A DNA stretch of 6,915 nt, from NCBI GenBank assembly GCA_002497905.1, contig DAFJ01000077.1, positions 1 to 6,915 on the forward strand, read 5' to 3'. Under the pieces are notes generated by a model. It saw only the letters and a program-made list of their open reading frames with translations, searched no databases and was not told where the DNA came from. The translations under genes and the position numbers were made by a program. Of the stretch, positions 6,173-6,915 are shown one piece after another; within the stretch, counting starts at the first letter, position 1, and each line of letters begins with the position of its first letter. The DNA comes from Euryarchaeota archaeon UBA251 (lineage in GTDB: Archaea; Thermoplasmatota; Poseidoniia; Poseidoniales; Thalassarchaeaceae).

Positions 6173-6823
6173 ATGCGAAGAGGACTCATGACCGTAGGAC
6201 TTCTTCTCTGCATGTGCCTAACTGCCCCTACAACAACCGCACATGACCCTACAACATTCACCGTAATCGTGGGAGAAAACGGTGCAGTCCCAGCAAATAT
6301 TACTGGGCAGGTCCTATTTACCAACGATAGTATCTGGTTCCGCAATGTGGATAATTCAGAGAACATCACTCATCATCTGACAATTGACATGGACGGAGAC
6401 GGACTATACAACGGAACAAAAGATATCTCATCGGGGAATCTTAGTTCATCCTGTGCTCTGGATGATAATGGAACTAAACTTGATTCAACCTGTGAAGTAA
6501 TCTGGAAGGTAGCACTCAACGCATCCACCGGTATAATCTCCGGTACTTTCGACTACATCGATGAACGGTCTGATGGAAACTTGACCTCAGGCCGATTCGT
6601 GGTAAACCTAGACGACCATCCAACTAATGTTGGACCTGATCCAAACTATTCTCTGGAGGTAGATGAAGAACAAGATGAAAACGTTGGTGAGTCCACTGGA
6701 TCCGACCAGCAGATGCTAGTAGTCATCAGTATGAGTGCTGCGATAGCCGCAGGCGCGGTCTTGATGCTCATGATGAGACCTATGCCAATTGTACGACTAG
6801 AATTGACTGACGAGAGTGAGTAA
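6173..6823 (+). CDS. Secreted cupredoxin-like beta-sandwich protein with C-terminal membrane anchor
   Basis: This gene encodes 216 residues. A signal peptide (MRRGLM..., 1-23) ends TTTA, so the mature protein would begin His24-Asp. Beta-rich residues 28-146 (FTVIVGENG, NDSIWFRNVD, ITHHLTIDMDGDGLY, CEVIWKVAL, ISGTFDYID, GRFVVNLDD) match the layout of the minus-strand gene at 2328, including the V-I-V first strand, the DxDGDxxY-like turn and a Cys pair (94, 107). A D/E-rich linker (161-170) leads to a membrane helix at about 181-200 and a short inside tail. It lacks the paralogue's TSP3 motif. His67-His68 and the terminal His could bind metal, but no full type-1 copper site is seen. Nine N-x-S/T sequons are present. 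Start 6173 gives the positively charged signal n-region but has no Shine-Dalgarno; the ATG at 6188 has AGAGG 4 bases upstream and is a real alternative. The gene is transcribed away from the operon. The function is unknown. Confidence 0.82.
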   Translation: MRRGLMTVGLLLCMCLTAPTTTAHDPTTFTVIVGENGAVPANITGQVLFTNDSIWFRNVDNSENITHHLTIDMDGDGLYNGTKDISSGNLSSSCALDDNGTKLDSTCEVIWKVALNASTGIISGTFDYIDERSDGNLTSGRFVVNLDDHPTNVGPDPNYSLEVDEEQDENVGESTGSDQQMLVVISMSAAIAAGAVLMLMMRPMPIVRLELTDESE

Positions 6824-6892
6824 ACTGAAGCAATTACGGCTCTCTTAGGTTCCGTTATCCTCAAACCATCGATAGGGGTGAGCGAGGCCATA

Positions 6893-6915
6893 GGGCGCTT
6901 AGATCAGCCTGGAAG
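6893..6915 (+). tRNA. 5' part of a tRNA gene (truncated by the window edge)
   Basis: The last 23 bases fit a tRNA 5' end. The acceptor strand is GGGCGCT, followed by T8-A9, D-stem GATC, A14, then loop GCCTGG with the invariant G18-G19, then AAG entering the second half of the D-stem. This TAGATCAGCCTGG box-A pattern is typical of archaeal tRNAs. The anticodon lies outside, so the amino acid cannot be named. The 69 bases between the preceding gene's stop and this point hold nothing else I can identify. Confidence 0.72.

Noticed and set aside
6646..6891. 81-codon minus-strand frame at the right end
   Set aside because: It is mostly antisense to the membrane-anchor end of the 6173 gene; its hydrophobic stretch is the mirror of that helix.

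Overview
The window most likely comes from a marine planktonic archaeon of the Poseidoniia / Marine Group II-III type (Thermoplasmatota). This is inferred from several features: Asp-rich secreted proteins with bacterial-like lipoboxes, thrombospondin type-3 (TSP3) calcium motifs spread across unrelated proteins, C-terminal membrane anchors, many N-glycosylation sequons, mixed Shine-Dalgarno and SD-less starts, and an archaeal-looking tRNA 5' half. No phylogenetic marker gene is complete, so the placement is tentative.

Layout: five genes lie head to tail on the minus strand, reading from about 6.1 kb down to position 1. They are a membrane-anchored LVIVD-repeat beta-propeller (6097-4343), a lipoprotein LVIVD-repeat beta-propeller (4276-2336), a secreted beta-sandwich protein with a TSP3 motif and C-terminal anchor (2328-1699), an SCO1/SenC lipoprotein with a TSP3 motif inserted in its fold (1699-959), and a second SCO1/SenC lipoprotein with an inserted His-rich repeat and a Met/His-rich C-terminal extension (910 to the window edge, incomplete). 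Gaps are 66, 7, -1 (TAATG overlap) and 48 bases, so this looks like an operon. A sixth gene (6173-6823, plus strand) diverges from the head of the operon and is a paralogue of the third gene. After it the right edge holds the first 23 bases of a tRNA gene. The largest gene-free stretch is only 75 bases.

How the genes fit together: every predicted protein is exported or faces outward. Three families are each present twice: SCO (a copper chaperone and thiol-disulfide family), LVIVD propeller, and the small beta-sandwich protein. Both SCO proteins keep the CxxxC copper/redox motif. Both beta-sandwich proteins are predicted to begin with histidine after signal-peptide cleavage. The two propellers share about eight histidines at matching positions, mostly in short motifs (HN, HD, IHYA, SPHN, HYHAG). 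My reading is an extracytoplasmic metal (probably copper) module in which SCO-type chaperones and His-tipped surface proteins serve His-lined propellers that may hold a metal centre. The family assignments are well supported. The copper-propeller idea is inference.
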